Below, in pieces: positions 10,495 through 20,335 of a stretch of 64,000 bases of DNA. The stretch covers positions 1,736,001 through 1,800,000 of the forward strand of contig NZ_CP082161.1 of assembly GCF_023101665.1 (NCBI RefSeq). Reading direction: 5' to 3'. Under the pieces are notes generated by a model. That model did no database searches and was not told where the DNA came from. It was given only the letters and a program-made list of their open reading frames with translations. The number at the start of each line of letters is the position of its first letter. Within the stretch, counting starts at the first letter, position 1. A program made the translations under genes and the position numbers. The stretch comes from Bradyrhizobium sp. 195 (GTDB taxonomy: Bacteria > Pseudomonadota > Alphaproteobacteria > Rhizobiales > Xanthobacteraceae).

Positions 10495-11760
10495 ATGCCT
10501 ATGAAGGGCGCGATGAAGCACATCAAACGGTCGTTGCGCGTGCTCGGTGGACTTGCTGTCGTCGTCGGCGTCTCTTCCGTGCTCGGATCGAACAATGTGG
10601 GATCGGAAGCCCTCAAGGGCTTTGGCTCTGCAGCGACGGGCGGCCTTGGAGGCGAGGTAGTTCAGGTCAGATCGACCAAAGCTCTGAAGTATGAGTTATG
10701 TCGTTCGTACAGCTTCGGGCACTGCAATGACAATAGTCCGCGCGAGATCCAGGTAGCCGGAACCATAGACTTTACCGGTACGGAAGGGCAAGGCGAGGGG
10801 CAGGGTTGCCAATATGGCCGTGCTTGTTCGGCACCTTACAAGAGTGAGTCCCTTCTCCTTATGGATGGCAACGATGCGCATTGCGATGGCAAGGAGAAGA
10901 CATTGATCGGCTTCGACAGGGCCGGCAAGCGCCCGCTGGAGATTGGCTCAAACAAGACGGTGATCGGCGTTGGCCCGAGCGCTACAATCAAAGGGAAGGG
11001 GCTACGCCTAAATGGGGTCAGCAACGTCGTTATTCGCAACCTGACCATCAGTGATATCAATCAAGGCGTGATATTTGCCGGCGATGCTATTGCAATTGCA
11101 CGAGCCGACCTGGTTTGGATCGATCACAACCGATTTCATAATATCGGGCGGCAGATGATTGCCGGCGGCTTTGGCCCTACGACGAATATTACGATTTCCT
11201 GGAACGACTTCGATGGCAGCGATACCTATTCCTCCTATTGTAACGGGGAGCACTATTGGAATCTCCTGTTTCTTGGTGTCCCGCAGACGATCACCATCGC
11301 AAATAACTATTTCCATGAGATCTCAGGGCGGGCGCCGCACATTGACGGTGGGCAGGCTATTATTCATCTCCTTAACAATTACTTCCACAACACGAATGCG
11401 CAACAGAGCGGCGGATTCTTCCATGCAGTGGATGCTGGACCATCTGTGCAAGTACTGATCGAGGGCAACTACTTTGATAACATTGAAACACCTATAAAGA
11501 CTGGTAGTGGACATATCTTTGGCTTGTTGGGAAAACCCAGCCGGGCCGCGCAGAACATCTGCCTCACCGTGCTCGGACGTCGGTGCATCGAGAACATCGC
11601 GATCCCAGTGCCGCGGATCAATGGCTTTCGCCTGGATGAAGCCGTAGTTCAATCGTTTGGAGCTCTTCCAAGGTCATCTATTCCTCTTCCATTTCCAGCC
11701 GATGAAGTTTCGGCAGTGGTCACGGCCAGGGCAGGCCCCGGACACCTTGAGAGCCGGTGA
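10495..11760 (+). CDS. secreted pectate lyase (PL1 family)
   Basis: This 421-aa protein has an N-terminal signal peptide (basic MPMKGAMKHIKRS followed by the hydrophobic stretch LGGLAVVVGVSSVLG) and a pectate lyase C/PelA parallel beta-helix. Family landmarks are the vWiDH-type motif (LVWIDHNRFHN), repeated NITISWNDF- and TITIANNYF-like coils, and the conserved RAPHIDGG segment. It should cleave polygalacturonan by beta-elimination outside the cell, which fits loosening of plant cell walls during infection. The ATG at 10495 is preceded by AAGAGAGAG and puts the signal peptide at the N-terminus; an upstream in-frame start at 10414 would bury it. No neighbour is functionally coupled. The gene appears intact. 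The substrate is inferred from the family. Confidence 0.9.
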   Translation: MPMKGAMKHIKRSLRVLGGLAVVVGVSSVLGSNNVGSEALKGFGSAATGGLGGEVVQVRSTKALKYELCRSYSFGHCNDNSPREIQVAGTIDFTGTEGQGEGQGCQYGRACSAPYKSESLLLMDGNDAHCDGKEKTLIGFDRAGKRPLEIGSNKTVIGVGPSATIKGKGLRLNGVSNVVIRNLTISDINQGVIFAGDAIAIARADLVWIDHNRFHNIGRQMIAGGFGPTTNITISWNDFDGSDTYSSYCNGEHYWNLLFLGVPQTITIANNYFHEISGRAPHIDGGQAIIHLLNNYFHNTNAQQSGGFFHAVDAGPSVQVLIEGNYFDNIETPIKTGSGHIFGLLGKPSRAAQNICLTVLGRRCIENIAIPVPRINGFRLDEAVVQSFGALPRSSIPLPFPADEVSAVVTARAGPGHLESR

Positions 11761-12166
11761 TGGCCCGTTCGCAGAGGCGGCTCGAGACTGGCCGACGTCC
11801 GCAAACTGTTAAGCGGAGGGCGCGTACTGGACGAGAACAGCACGCACAGCTGGCTGCCCGACGTTGCACGAGGACCGTATGGCCTTTCTCTTCGGGTGCC
11901 GAGTGGTACATTTCCTGTCCATTATGCGCCCTATGCCTTTCGCCGCCGAGCCCGGTGGCGTTGGAAATAGGGTGGAGGTGGCATCGAGTTCCTGGCAAAC
12001 TGTTCGACTCAAATCCGATCCTGTACTTGACGGACGTTCACAGCTCCGTTTTCCGACTGGCATGGTGCTTGCTCGAGAGTACCCGTAGCGCGAGGCTCGC
12101 CTTCGAAACCGAGTCGCACGCGCCCTTGTCCGCTTGAAGAATCCGCAAAGCTTGGAAATATTCGCA

Positions 12167-13096
12167 ATGAAACAAACGGCTTCGACCGAGAGTGTCATTC
12201 CACTGACCGACGTCGTCAAGCGCGCAGCGCGCATCGGTGTTGAAATCAGAAATATCAGGCTCTCGGGTGATTTACCGAGCCAAACCATCGCTGGGATCAA
12301 CAGCTTGCTGCTCGAACACAAGGTGATCTTCTTCCGCGATCAGGGGCATCTTGATGACGCGGAGCAGGAGCGCTTTGCTGCTTGTTTGGGAAGGCTGGTG
12401 CCGCATCCGACACTCGGTACGATCAATGGAACGACCTCGATCATCGAGCTTGATTCCGCGCGCGGAGGTAGCCGGGCTGATGTATGGCACGCCGATGGAA
12501 CCTTTCTCGCGGCGTATCCTAGACTTGCGGTGCTGCGAGCCATTGTGGTCCCATCGTCCGGTGGCGATACGATTTGGTCGAACGCTGTGGCCGCCTATCT
12601 GGATCTGCCGCGGCCGCTCCAACGGCTTGCCGACGAACTCTGGACTGTTCACAGCAACGCCTTCGACTACGCCGGGACCTGCCGTGTTCGCGAAATCGAC
12701 CAGAAGCATTTTGATGAGGTCTTTACCAAAACGATCTATGAGACGGAGCACCCGGTGGTCCGTGTACATCCCGAGACCAGCGAGCGCGCGCTGGTGCTCG
12801 GCGATCTGGTGCAAAGGTTTATTGATATCCCAAAACGCGACGGTCAGAAGCTGTTTGATCTATTCCAGTCTCATATCACGGCACCCGAAAACACCGTACG
12901 CTGGAGCTGGAAAGAAGGCGATGTCGCGATCTGGGATAACCGCGCAACGCAGCATTATGCGGTCAACGATTACGGTGACCAGCATCGCGTCGTTCATCGT
13001 GCCACAATCGATGGTGACGCGCCCGTCAGCGTCGACGGTCGATGCAGTGTAACGCGCCTCAAGACGACGAAGCACCCGTCCACGAAGGTTGCCTAG
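12167..13096 (+). CDS. TauD/TfdA-family Fe(II)/2-oxoglutarate dioxygenase
   Basis: This 309-aa protein has the jelly-roll dioxygenase signature of the TauD/TfdA family: iron ligands H108 and D110 in WHADGTF, distal H263 in TQHYAVND, and the 2-oxoglutarate-binding arginine R278 in VVHRAT. It also has the family's typical N-terminal GVEI element and the FRDQGHLD segment. Such enzymes hydroxylate taurine, alkylsulfates, 2,4-D or secondary metabolites; the substrate cannot be read from sequence. ATG 12167 is chosen because the only upstream in-frame start is a TTG at 12134 and the family motif begins soon after. The gene is isolated, with about 400 bp of featureless DNA on its 5' side. Confidence 0.87.
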   Translation: MKQTASTESVIPLTDVVKRAARIGVEIRNIRLSGDLPSQTIAGINSLLLEHKVIFFRDQGHLDDAEQERFAACLGRLVPHPTLGTINGTTSIIELDSARGGSRADVWHADGTFLAAYPRLAVLRAIVVPSSGGDTIWSNAVAAYLDLPRPLQRLADELWTVHSNAFDYAGTCRVREIDQKHFDEVFTKTIYETEHPVVRVHPETSERALVLGDLVQRFIDIPKRDGQKLFDLFQSHITAPENTVRWSWKEGDVAIWDNRATQHYAVNDYGDQHRVVHRATIDGDAPVSVDGRCSVTRLKTTKHPSTKVA

Positions 13097-13874
13097 CTAG
13101 GCTCGGCAAATTCACCGATCATGCACTGCTCTTATCGCATGTTCGCGCGAATAGATGTTTGAGAAGAGAAGTGAACCCAGCAGAACGCCACGCGCAATTG
13201 GATGGGAGGGCTAACGCGCCGCAGACTCGGGAGGCGGCCTCCTTGCTGGAGTAAGATGCTAAAGCTCGTCTCGACCGGCGAAAATGAGTCAGCATTCGAG
13301 TGGCGCAAGTCATCCGGCCGCGTCCGGTCGATTTGCCGCCGAAGGGGGCACGTGTCCGCCGACCTCGCGCATCGCCCTTCGGCCAGCGCCACGACCGTCG
13401 GACAGATATAGCGATTGCCGTAGTTGGGTAGCTTTGGCATCTGTGTCGCGGTTCCGCTTACCACCTCTTCGGCGTGAACTAAGCTCCGAGGGCACGATTT
13501 CGGCTTGTCATGGCAGAGTACGAGTTCGGACGCGAGTCTGACGAGCTGCACCAGCAATCATCCAAAAGCAATGTCGCTGCCGCAAGCTCAGCACTCGATT
13601 GAACAAATGAGCATCGGAGATCATTCCGCGGCCGGAGGGTATAGCTCTTGCGCAAGTACGACGTCGGCCTATCGCTCATAGACCGAAGCAGCAAAGGCTC
13701 TAACCTACCATTCCCAACAGCATGCTACGTTGGATATCACGGCTCAATTTACGCGGTACCCGGCTTCGCGTCAGGAGCACAGCGGATACCAAAATCGCCG
13801 TGATGGGTGGCCCACACCGTTGAAAAGGGCGAGTGGGATATCGACTACATGACGGTCCGCGCAGTCCTGAGAGC
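13097..13874. other. intergenic, no gene recognised
   Basis: About 780 bp separates two convergent genes. Short open frames on both strands are mutually exclusive shadows without family resemblance or good ribosome binding sites. Confidence 0.4.
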
Positions 13875-15458
13875 CTAGAAGAATACCGACGTAGATACCA
13901 ATATATTCAGGGCGTGTCCTGTTTGCGGCGTGTAGGTAATGCTTGTCGGGTGATTGATGTACGTCAGTCCTACGGTTGTATATATCCCGGGTGCCAGATG
14001 CGCCGTATACAGTCCCGAAATTGCTGTGCTGTCCCGGTGCGCCAGCTGCTCTTTCGCCAATGCAGCGTCCACCGCGAAATGGCTCCAGATGGTGTTGTTG
14101 ACAACAAGACTCATCTGATCAGTGGGCCGGCTGTCAAACAGGCCCTTCGCATACAGGCGAAGCTCGTAGTACTGACTAGCCCTATTTAGGTCAGGCGGAG
14201 CGTACATCGCAGAGAACCCGCCATAGATTCCGCGAGATGCCGAGCCATGGACGGCAGACTGCCAGAATTGCCTATCCGCAGCTACATAGTAGACGCTGTT
14301 CGCCTTGGCTGTCGGTTGCGTCGGATGCTGTAGGTCCGTGTAGCTGCTGTTGTTAAAGCCCGCGCCAGCCCGCAGCCAAGTCTCGGGTACCCCGGGAGTA
14401 GGCTTGTTCTTATAGCAAACTTCATCAAGTAAAAGAATGCCCGCGTCGCGCGTGCTCCAGTTCAAGCCAGTAGGATTTTCGCTTACATGCGTATATTGAC
14501 CGGCTGGACTGAGCGAGCGCTGGATTGAGAGCTTGTTATATAAGCGATCGTCAAAATTGTACTTCAGATTAAGAGCCGGGGTTGGCGCCCAATTGTTGCT
14601 CATGCCTGCTTGGAACAGCATCTTCGACGAGGGTCCAAAAACTTTTTCTCCGGCACCCGCAAACTCATGTTGGTTCCTGAGGTAACCCACTTTGAGTTCG
14701 ATCTTCCTTTCGAAGAACGTTTGATAGTAGGAAACTGCATTGATTCCCAGTCGGTCTGGCCCGGCGCTCTTCCATGTCCAATATTGATGCTCGGCTCCCA
14801 CGACGATCTGACCGTCGGGAATTCCAAACCGAGCGAGGTCATAGGTCACGATCATAGAGTTGACCGTACTAAATGTCGGATCCTGGCCGACATATTGTTG
14901 ATTGGCGATGGTGCTTCTGGCCGCATTACCGAGTTGATTGTTGACAAACGTGTTTAGGGTCCAGCCAGCGAATCCAATCCCGAGATCCGAAAGCTCGGAT
15001 CTGACAGAAGCTGTATCCTGATCTATGGTGTCCGCAGGACCAGGCCCAGTGAACGCCGCACCTTTTTCGCGGAGCTTCTCGAATTTTGCGAATGGGTCAA
15101 TCTGCTTTTGACTTCTGCTCTTGGCGGTGACCTCCGCACTGTCGCGCGTTGTGGTAGACCTAGCTGCTTTTGGCAGCGAGTTCCCAGAAAGGCGCGCTGC
15201 TCCTTTGGGCCGGCCGCTTCGGAAGGTTACAGCCGGATTCGAGATTGTTTGGCGTCTTGCCTCGGCGAGCTCATCGGAGCTGTGACTTCTAGGGCCAGAG
15301 ATATCACGAGGTTCTGCCTCCGCCGAACTGCAGGCGAGACTAGCTATCAGGGAAAGGAGAATACGCCCTCTTGGCTTCGCACTTGGTCGAGAGATGAAAG
15401 CAACTGCGCCAGCCGAGTATGCCCGCATGGATACTGGCGCTATACCGCAACAATGCAT
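13875..15458 (-). CDS. OprB-family outer-membrane carbohydrate porin
   Basis: This outer-membrane beta-barrel of about 527 aa resembles the carbohydrate-selective porin OprB family. An N-terminal export signal (RGRILLSLIASLACSSAEA) is followed by about 90 disordered residues, then the OprB-like core with LGIGFAGWTLNTFV and repeated amphipathic strands. It ends in the terminal phenylalanine (VSTSVFF) expected of barrel proteins recognised by the BAM complex. It probably admits sugars across the outer membrane. ATG 15458 gives the best signal peptide context with GTGGAAAT just upstream; a GTG at 15470 is a less likely alternative. The gene stands alone with no sugar transporter next to it. Substrate is unknown. 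Confidence 0.8.
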   Translation of the reverse strand: MHCCGIAPVSMRAYSAGAVAFISRPSAKPRGRILLSLIASLACSSAEAEPRDISGPRSHSSDELAEARRQTISNPAVTFRSGRPKGAARLSGNSLPKAARSTTTRDSAEVTAKSRSQKQIDPFAKFEKLREKGAAFTGPGPADTIDQDTASVRSELSDLGIGFAGWTLNTFVNNQLGNAARSTIANQQYVGQDPTFSTVNSMIVTYDLARFGIPDGQIVVGAEHQYWTWKSAGPDRLGINAVSYYQTFFERKIELKVGYLRNQHEFAGAGEKVFGPSSKMLFQAGMSNNWAPTPALNLKYNFDDRLYNKLSIQRSLSPAGQYTHVSENPTGLNWSTRDAGILLLDEVCYKNKPTPGVPETWLRAGAGFNNSSYTDLQHPTQPTAKANSVYYVAADRQFWQSAVHGSASRGIYGGFSAMYAPPDLNRASQYYELRLYAKGLFDSRPTDQMSLVVNNTIWSHFAVDAALAKEQLAHRDSTAISGLYTAHLAPGIYTTVGLTYINHPTSITYTPQTGHALNILVSTSVFF

Positions 15459-17082
15459 CGTGATTTCCACGTCCGTCGATTTGAATAAGGTGCACGTCCA
15501 CCTGACGGCCTAGAGCGGTTCGCGATCCTTGGGCTCAAGGCGGTCTAGGTGACGCTTGAGGCCAGGGGGCATCTCTATGCCAACGAGACCCGCTCAGCCT
15601 TCCGCGCTATCACCACTGCTGGCGCAGCTTGGCCAACGTGGTGGTACCCAGCGCGACGCAACCCAGCCGCTCGATCGCTAATCGAGTGCAAGCATCTGCT
15701 ACACCGTGTCGAGACGGAGAGTGGCCTGCTCGATGTGGCGTTCGCTGGCAAGAGATTGGCGGCCAGCGCACGGAGCCCAGGGATTCTCGCGACAAATCCG
15801 CTGCCACGAGGATGTTCTTCAACAGAGAGCCGCGCCAGTAGCTGAGCTCGCATAAGAACACGCCGGACCCTAGAAGCGCCCGCAGCTCGGTCCATGGGAT
15901 GATACACAGGCGGGCAGAAGGGGCTAACATCTTTTGACGCCCGTAAGCTCGCTGAGGCCGGCACGAGGCCTTGATTGGCTCTCATGGGAAGATGGAGACC
16001 GCGATTGGAGGCGTTTTGATAGCTGCGGGACCAGACAGAACATCCATCAGCTCGATTGGATTTACCGGATCTATATCGCATCGCGACTTCGTCCTTGATG
16101 TGGCCCGAGCGAGTTTCACCGGCACTGACTGGCATGTGTCCGTCATCTCCATCAATTGCTAGGTTTGGTAGGTTGACCGGGCGCGGGACGTCGGCCTCGC
16201 TGTGCGAATCGTAGGTATCGTGCCGCTCGGCGCGAGACTGTCCCGGCGTCAGGGACGAACTCCGGTATGGCAGTATCGAGGGGGCAATTCGGGAAAGTCC
16301 CTTCGATCCCGTTGCGCGAGGCTCTTACAGGACACGATTGTTTCGAGGCCGTGATCCCGCGGGATCCGGTTCTAACTGTGGTGCTCGATTGTCGTTGGCG
16401 CCGTGTCGCGCCGGCGCTGGTCCTTTTGTGCTCTTTGGTCTAGCTCATCGCGTGGACCAGTTGCTGCTATGGATTGCACGCGGCGGTCCGTAGCGATCCC
16501 GGTCGAGCGGCGACCATGCGCATCAATAGGATCCGTTGTGTCATCACCACGAAGCGCTCCGCTTTGCTAGGAGTTCGTATCCGGCGTAGACCGCAGGCTG
16601 ATTGCGGTATCCCGGGCTGCCAGCGCTTGAGCCAGGTCGAAATATCTTCGTACATCTGGACGAGCTCGATCAGGTTTTGGATACAGAAGTCGCTGAACGC
16701 CTAGATCTCATCTTCTCCGACGCGGTAGACCCAGATGAAGCCATCCCCGATAGCCATTTTGTTGGGGGCGTCCCGCAGCCAGTTGTCGTCCTGGTCGAGG
16801 CCCGCGGCCACACGGGCAATGGTGGCGATGTGATGAACTTTGTCGGACACGCCGCTTGAGCGGACAGCGTTGCAGTCGGGGGCGTCCAATTCCCGGCAGC
16901 AACTCGCCCAGCTGTCTTCGCGGCTAGGGCGGGGTCGGCTCTCGTCGCGCAGCTGCGCACGGCGTCCTTTACGAATTTGGCGCTGTACGTGAGTGCACCA
17001 GGTGAGCGAAACTCGTTACCCGGGCTTCTGGGCGCGTAACGGAAGGTAATGCATTCATACGATCAACGCTCGTCGGCTGGTC
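15459..17082. other. decayed region with coding relics
   Basis: No intact gene. On the minus strand around 15600-15930 a fragment containing KNILVAADLS recalls the start of a universal-stress protein, but it cannot be followed. Also on the minus strand, 16701-16889 encodes a plausible peptide ending GEDEI at a stop, after which the same frame continues for more than 40 codons, suggesting a nonsense-mutated gene of unknown family. A 33-bp element at 16145-16177 recurs at 18780-18812. Confidence 0.35.
16145..16177 (+). repeat. 33-bp imperfect direct repeat, copy 1
   Basis: The element reads atctccatcaa, a variable centre, then aggtttg and ttgac. A similar element in the same orientation lies at 18780-18812, so the two copies bracket hemN. 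Confidence 0.45.
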
Positions 17083-18417
17083 TTAATAGAGCGGCGCGCC
17101 AAGATAAGCATCGAATGCGGCGGCCACAGCGCGAGTTAGAAAACGATGCTCCTGCCTCACGCGGATGAATCCCTTTTCCAACTCCACGATCCCATCCTCG
17201 GCGAGCATTGCCAAGCGTTCGGGTGAACCGAGGAACGGGACCGGGTCAAATCTATGAGCAATGCAAATTGCCGGCACGTCGACCTCGAAATCGCACATCA
17301 GCCGCTCGATGATTGCGGCCCGGACGCGGTCTTCGAGGCTGAGACAGTAGCCCTTTGACGTCGCCAGACGGCCGGCTTTGATTTGGCCGCTGTAAGAACC
17401 CGCTGCAACTTCATTCTGGACGTAACCATCGCCAAGTCGGCCGATGGCCGACGGGCCGAAGCCGATGACTTTATGGCAGGTGTCGGCCGAGTAACCCAGT
17501 GAGTTCCGCCGCAGGCGACCGGCTTTCTGCGCCAGCGCGAGCTCATCGTCCGGCAAGGCGAAATGGTCGAGTCCGATTTGGCGGTAGCCCGCAGCAATCA
17601 GTGTATTGGCCATCGCCGCGGCCTGTTCTGCACGGGCAGGGTTGTCTGGCAGCGCTGCCTCGTCGATGAGGCGCTGATTCTTCTTAAAGGAAGGAACGTG
17701 CGCATAGCCGAATACCGCAAACCGGTCTGGTCGCATGGCCACCGCCGTAGTCGCGGTCTGAACGCAGGACTGCACCGTCTGATTCGGCAGACCGTAGATG
17801 AGGTCGAAGTTGATGCGCATTACTCCATGCTGCCGCAGCATTTCGACAGCGCGCTCTGTTTGTGCCTCACTCTGAACGCGGTTAATGGCCTTTTGAACAA
17901 TTGGATCGAAGCTCTGGACGCCCAGGCTCGCGCGGTTCACGCCGGCAGCCGCTAACGCTTCGGATGTGGCGAGCGTGAACGTACGCGGGTCGATCTCAAC
18001 AGCGATGGCGGCCGTTTTCGAAACCGCAAAGCGGCGGCGCAGAAGTTCCATCAGTGCCCCGAACTGCGCGGGCTCGATAAGGGTCGGCGTTCCGCCGCCG
18101 AAGTGCACGTCGCTCACAGGCAGCCGTTGCGGCAACTGCGCCGCGACCAACTCGATCTCCTTACGAAGAACCGCCAAAAATTCTAGGATGGGTGAATCCC
18201 GGCGAGTAATGCTTCGAGCGAAGCCGCAATACCAGCAAATCGATCGACAGAACGGAACGTGGAAATAGAGCGACACGGACTCATTAACCGGCAGGCGCTG
18301 CAGCCATTTCTCAGAGGCTTCGGCGCCGACCACCGTGGAGAACTGGGCTACAGTTGGATAGATGGTGTACCAAGGAAGGCGAGCATCGCAATACTTTTCC
18401 AGGACCGAGGTCTGCAA
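17083..18417 (-). CDS. hemN: oxygen-independent coproporphyrinogen III oxidase (HemN)
   Basis: This 444-aa radical-SAM enzyme converts coproporphyrinogen III to protoporphyrinogen IX without oxygen, in cytoplasmic heme synthesis. The N-terminal YTIYPT motif is followed by the cluster ligands C57, C61 and C64 in CRSICWYC (HemN spacing C-x3-C-x2-C), the GGGTP SAM-binding motif, the GVQSF segment and the C-terminal HemN domain. Full length for the family. It starts at a TTG with AGGATA 9 nt upstream; there is no in-frame ATG before the conserved N-terminus. The enzyme would support heme supply to cbb3 oxidase under the microaerobic conditions that induce the fix genes. No convincing FixK box was found in front of it. 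A second, broken hemN lies at 62.2-62.5 kb. Confidence 0.95.
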   Translation of the reverse strand: MQTSVLEKYCDARLPWYTIYPTVAQFSTVVGAEASEKWLQRLPVNESVSLYFHVPFCRSICWYCGFARSITRRDSPILEFLAVLRKEIELVAAQLPQRLPVSDVHFGGGTPTLIEPAQFGALMELLRRRFAVSKTAAIAVEIDPRTFTLATSEALAAAGVNRASLGVQSFDPIVQKAINRVQSEAQTERAVEMLRQHGVMRINFDLIYGLPNQTVQSCVQTATTAVAMRPDRFAVFGYAHVPSFKKNQRLIDEAALPDNPARAEQAAAMANTLIAAGYRQIGLDHFALPDDELALAQKAGRLRRNSLGYSADTCHKVIGFGPSAIGRLGDGYVQNEVAAGSYSGQIKAGRLATSKGYCLSLEDRVRAAIIERLMCDFEVDVPAICIAHRFDPVPFLGSPERLAMLAEDGIVELEKGFIRVRQEHRFLTRAVAAAFDAYLGAPLY

Positions 18418-19447
18418 CGATTGGTATCCTATGTTTACGAAGTTTGTGGTCGCAAGCGAAGTCTTTGCATTCCTTTTTGCCGACAGTAATCCGGAATGTC
18501 GCTAGACAATTGGAAGCTTGCGTGACGGCCGATCTGCTGACGAAACACGGTGTGGGATAGCAAGCCGTTCCTCTCGAAGACAGAGAACAACTGCTGCAGG
18601 CGAGATACTCGAATCAACACGGCCACGACGACGGGGCTCCAGATTCAACTCCGCTTCGCTAATCTCCGACGTTCGCCAACGAGACATCCACCAGGGCCGT
18701 TGACGCTGCTAGAGCTCGAACTGCTCCACGACCTGACTCGTGGGAGGTTCATCGATCAAAATTGATATGACCCCTCGCAATCTCCATCAACTGACAAGGT
18801 TTGATAGTTGACTTCTGCCTGGCGTATTCCCCATCCACCCAGGGATCCTGCGCCGGCTCGGGGACATCCCGGTACGTAGTCGAACTTCACCAATGCGAGG
18901 ATCGTCGGTGTCGCGCGGCGCCACGGCTGTTGGCGTGAGTGTGTTCTCGAGTTGGTATGGAAAAAGTAATGAGCCGGGTAGGCAGGAGTCTATTTTTGAC
19001 CGACGTCAGACAATATCTCGAGAGCTCGGCGGTCCCGTGAAGTTGCTCCAAGGCTGAGCTTGTCACCGACGCCGGGGCGGTAACTGTCGGAGGTTCCATC
19101 GGGAGAGGCTCACGGTCAAGCGGCTTCACCCGAGCTCGTGTACTTCGTCGGGCACGGCGTGTGCAGAAACTTCCAAACACCGGCGCAAACCAGGACGTCG
19201 GGCGCTTCCCCGAAGACGCATAGCCGAAAACGAGGCTCAAGAACCAGAACGCATTCTTCTTCTAATTCAGTGCATCCAGCCTCTTGAGATTGGATGACTT
19301 GACCTACGATCGATCCCTCCGCCGCGAACATTCTACTCGACGCCACTGTTCGTCGGATAGCCACAAAGCGCGCAATCCAACAAGCAAATCGTCCGGATGG
19401 ACCAAGTGCGCCGCATAGCCCGGGAGTTCGCGGCGCGCCTGATAGTT
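18418..19447. other. intergenic, no gene recognised
   Basis: About 1 kb upstream of hemN without a supportable gene. It contains one copy (18780-18812) of a 33-bp motif also found at 16145-16177. Confidence 0.4.
18780..18812 (+). repeat. 33-bp imperfect direct repeat, copy 2
   Basis: Second copy of the element at 16145-16177, with a few substitutions and one small indel in the centre. Function unknown; it may be the footprint of an insertion or of the event that brought in hemN. Confidence 0.45.
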
Positions 19448-19773
19448 CTACGCGGTATTCCTGACTGCCTCAGCTAGCATCGCGTAAAGCTGCCGCTTGC
19501 TCATTTCCTGAGGTTGGCTATCTAGCGCCTTTTGCGACAGCTTCTTTCTGGCGCAATCGCAACCGGCCGCCATCACCGTCGGGCCTCGCTTCGGGGCGGG
19601 TCTAATCTTCGGCTTTGTGTTGGTGGCTTGTGACCTCGAGTCAGGCCCAACCGAGCTAGCCTGCCGCAAACTGCGTTGCGACTGCACTCGAGATGACGCG
19701 CGATCTGCGCGGCACTCTGTCCCGCGGCCCAGAGCGTTTCCAGCTGTGCCAATTCTCTTCTATTCCAGCGCAT
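19448..19773 (-). pseudogene. GcrA-like helix-turn-helix protein, frameshifted
   Basis: The first 66 codons from ATG 19773 (MRWNRRELAQLETLWAAG onward, with SAAQIARHLECSRNAVCGR) match the N-terminal helix-turn-helix of GcrA-type regulators, in which a tryptophan-led helix precedes the recognition helix. The frame ends early at about 19573. The next minus-strand frame continues with a basic Lys/Pro-rich linker and the well-formed tail MSKRQLYAMLAEAVRNTA, ending at 19448. The simplest reading is one gene of about 108 codons split by a single indel near 19600. The alternative is a short 66-aa DNA-binding protein. A target is not evident. Confidence 0.5.
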
Positions 19774-20335
19774 GGAAGATACTTTAGTGCCAGTTGTGAC
19801 GTCAGGTTAGTTTACTCTTCGTCCGGGCTCGCGCACGACCGCCGGTTTGGTCTCCTGTTCATTCATTCTACGAAAGCCCGCATCGCGAGTGAAGGAAAAA
19901 CGAGTCTCCTTGGCACACCGCGCTCTCTTCTTAGTCCCTACCGTGATTAGGGTCCCATCTGCTCGCGCAATATAAGTAGTCGAGTGGGAACCGGGCGTGC
20001 CGCTGGGTGCCATCGCGGCGAGTGCTTGCGTCTGATGTTGACTAACACAAAAGCGAGTTCGCGCGCCTCCCCAATCTTGATAGGGGAGCTTCGCTCGCCG
20101 TTCCACTATTCTTCATCGACCGGGGCCGAACCAAGTTCCCAAGTAACTTCGGCCGTAAGATAATTTCAGAGTTCTGACGATTGTGCGAGCTCTCGCGAAG
20201 CCCAGCCATGGACATGCGTCACACATTGTTACTCTAGGGCCGAGCTCGTTGTGTTTCGGCCGAGCTTCCATGCGAGCGAAAAATAGCGCATGAGCCGAGC
20301 TTTCAAAATTGCACGCCAATGTCCGCGAGACAATC
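19774..20335. other. intergenic upstream of P450
   Basis: No gene recognised. No convincing nod box, tts box, NifA site or -24/-12 element was found in the stretch preceding the P450 gene. Confidence 0.4.
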
